This document shows positions 63,179 through 64,000 of a stretch of DNA of 64,000 nucleotides, one piece after another. The number at the start of each line of letters is the position of its first letter. Position 1 is the stretch's first letter. This stretch comes from Siphonodentalium dalli (lineage: Eukaryota > Mollusca > Scaphopoda > Gadilida > Siphonodentaliidae). Under the pieces are notes generated by a model, which was not told the DNA's origin, did not search any database, and worked only from the letters and a program-made list of their open reading frames with translations. The stretch is taken from assembly GCA_032622095.1 (NCBI GenBank), contig CP136065.1, positions 157,797,577 to 157,861,576 on the forward strand, in the 5' to 3' direction. The translations under genes and the position numbers were made by a program.

Positions 63179-63294
63179 TTAACCCTTTAGAGCTCTTTCC
63201 ATCAATGTATCACATTATTGTAATCAATAAATTTGAAAAATGATGAAGGAAATATGGTTGATACAAAAATCGGACTTGGCACTGAAAGGGTTAA
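63179..63294. mobile_element. Half of a family C MITE
   Basis: Begins TTAACCCTTT and jumps directly to agctctttccatcaatgtat, the family's right arm, ending aaagggttaa. The left arm is missing, so the palindrome is lost. Confidence 0.85.
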
Positions 63295-64000
63295 TACACT
63301 GTATAGTTACACAGTAAATCTTCTCTGATGTGTGGACACTATTATTGAGAATTCAGCTCATCTTAGCATCATTAAGGATTGTATTTTGAGTCGTAGTATT
63401 ATCATGTTGATCATGCTTCATACACACTGACCATAGCGGTTTGTTATATGTATATATAGATATATATATAATATTTATGATGTATTTTATATGGCCCGAG
63501 TGTGATGTTCATTAAACTTCATTCCATAGAAACTCCACATGATGCGCGAACAATAAATGGTTGCTATTGTTACAAATATAACGCTTGTTTTGTTTTGTCC
63601 GTCTTACTAAAAAAAAACCTGGTTCCCCAAAAGAAAGGGTTATGCTTTATTGCCCTGGGTATTTTTTAATTTTCACATTTTGCATAGTATCTCCAGTAGC
63701 CATTAACAAATCAACATTTGTAGCAATGAAATGAAGAAAGCTGCATAAATCCCAAGTATCTTTGAAAAATTAAATGTGTTACTCCATCTTGTGAATTTGG
63801 GCGAGAAAATGGATATCCTGAGTACCCTAATTGCCAACACCTATACTGTGTCCACATTGTTGGCTGCATATGACTATATTGAAAACATTGTAAATTAGAA
63901 ACCAAGGATTATATATGTGGTCAAATGTTATGTACAACAGAGAAACGCTATACACTAAAAATAAGGAGTAATAAAGGAGTAGGTTATATATGCAATCAAT
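63295..64000. other. Window end, no feature recognised
   Basis: AT-rich sequence with a short TA-rich run near 63450-63470. No ORF with family resemblance and no transposon ends found. Confidence 0.5.

Overview
The window is eukaryotic DNA: AT-rich, with long introns, GT-AG splice sites and dense short transposons. It carries one recognisable protein-coding gene, a CLC-family Cl-/H+ exchanger of the vertebrate ClC-3/4/5 clade, on the + strand. I can place 18 consecutive coding exons between 1258 and the TAG stop at 51732-51734. Every exon junction is phase-compatible. Together they encode about 676 residues, collinear with human ClC-5 from roughly residue 70 to its C-terminus. The 5' exons (cytosolic N-terminus and most of helix B) lie upstream of base 1. 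The dispersed repeats containing 'gccagggccataactc' and 'tttatacgcccgtttgaaaaaacgg' look like those of mollusc genomes. I therefore infer a mollusc, perhaps a bivalve, with moderate confidence.

Layout. 1-1257 is intron carrying a hAT-like MITE that ends just before the first exon. Exons e1-e7 (1258-16733) encode the first half of the membrane domain, including the GSGIP and GKEGP anion-pathway motifs, the gating glutamate and the proton glutamate. Exons e8-e13 (20883-27183) encode the second half and the start of CBS1. A 14.8 kb intron follows, and e14-e18 (41951-51734) encode the two CBS domains. From 51735 to 64000 there is 3' flank: TTAA-flanked MITEs, a 4.6 kb foldback element with arms of about 880 bp and a minisatellite core, and a decayed non-LTR retrotransposon. 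I found no second complete gene.

The introns are built largely from miniature transposons. I define families locally: A (hAT-like, 8-bp target duplications, two internal hairpins); B, C, E, H, I, K, L and M (flanked by TTAA, so piggyBac-type); D and two pogo/Tigger-like elements (flanked by TA); F and G (mollusc-type dispersed repeats); J (giant foldback); N (short A-rich terminal repeats). Several insertions are nested, so their order can be read.

The most distinctive observations are these: a dead second copy of exon e6, with part of its upstream intron, at 22999-23470, later split by a MITE; a perfect 213-bp palindromic MITE at 35380-35592; two copies of repeat G carrying different, internally self-complementary insertions at the same place; a pogo-type remnant whose C-terminus resembles a PCNA-binding PIP box; and the 4.6 kb foldback. 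None of these is a proven new system. The exon fossil and the twin G insertions are the best leads.
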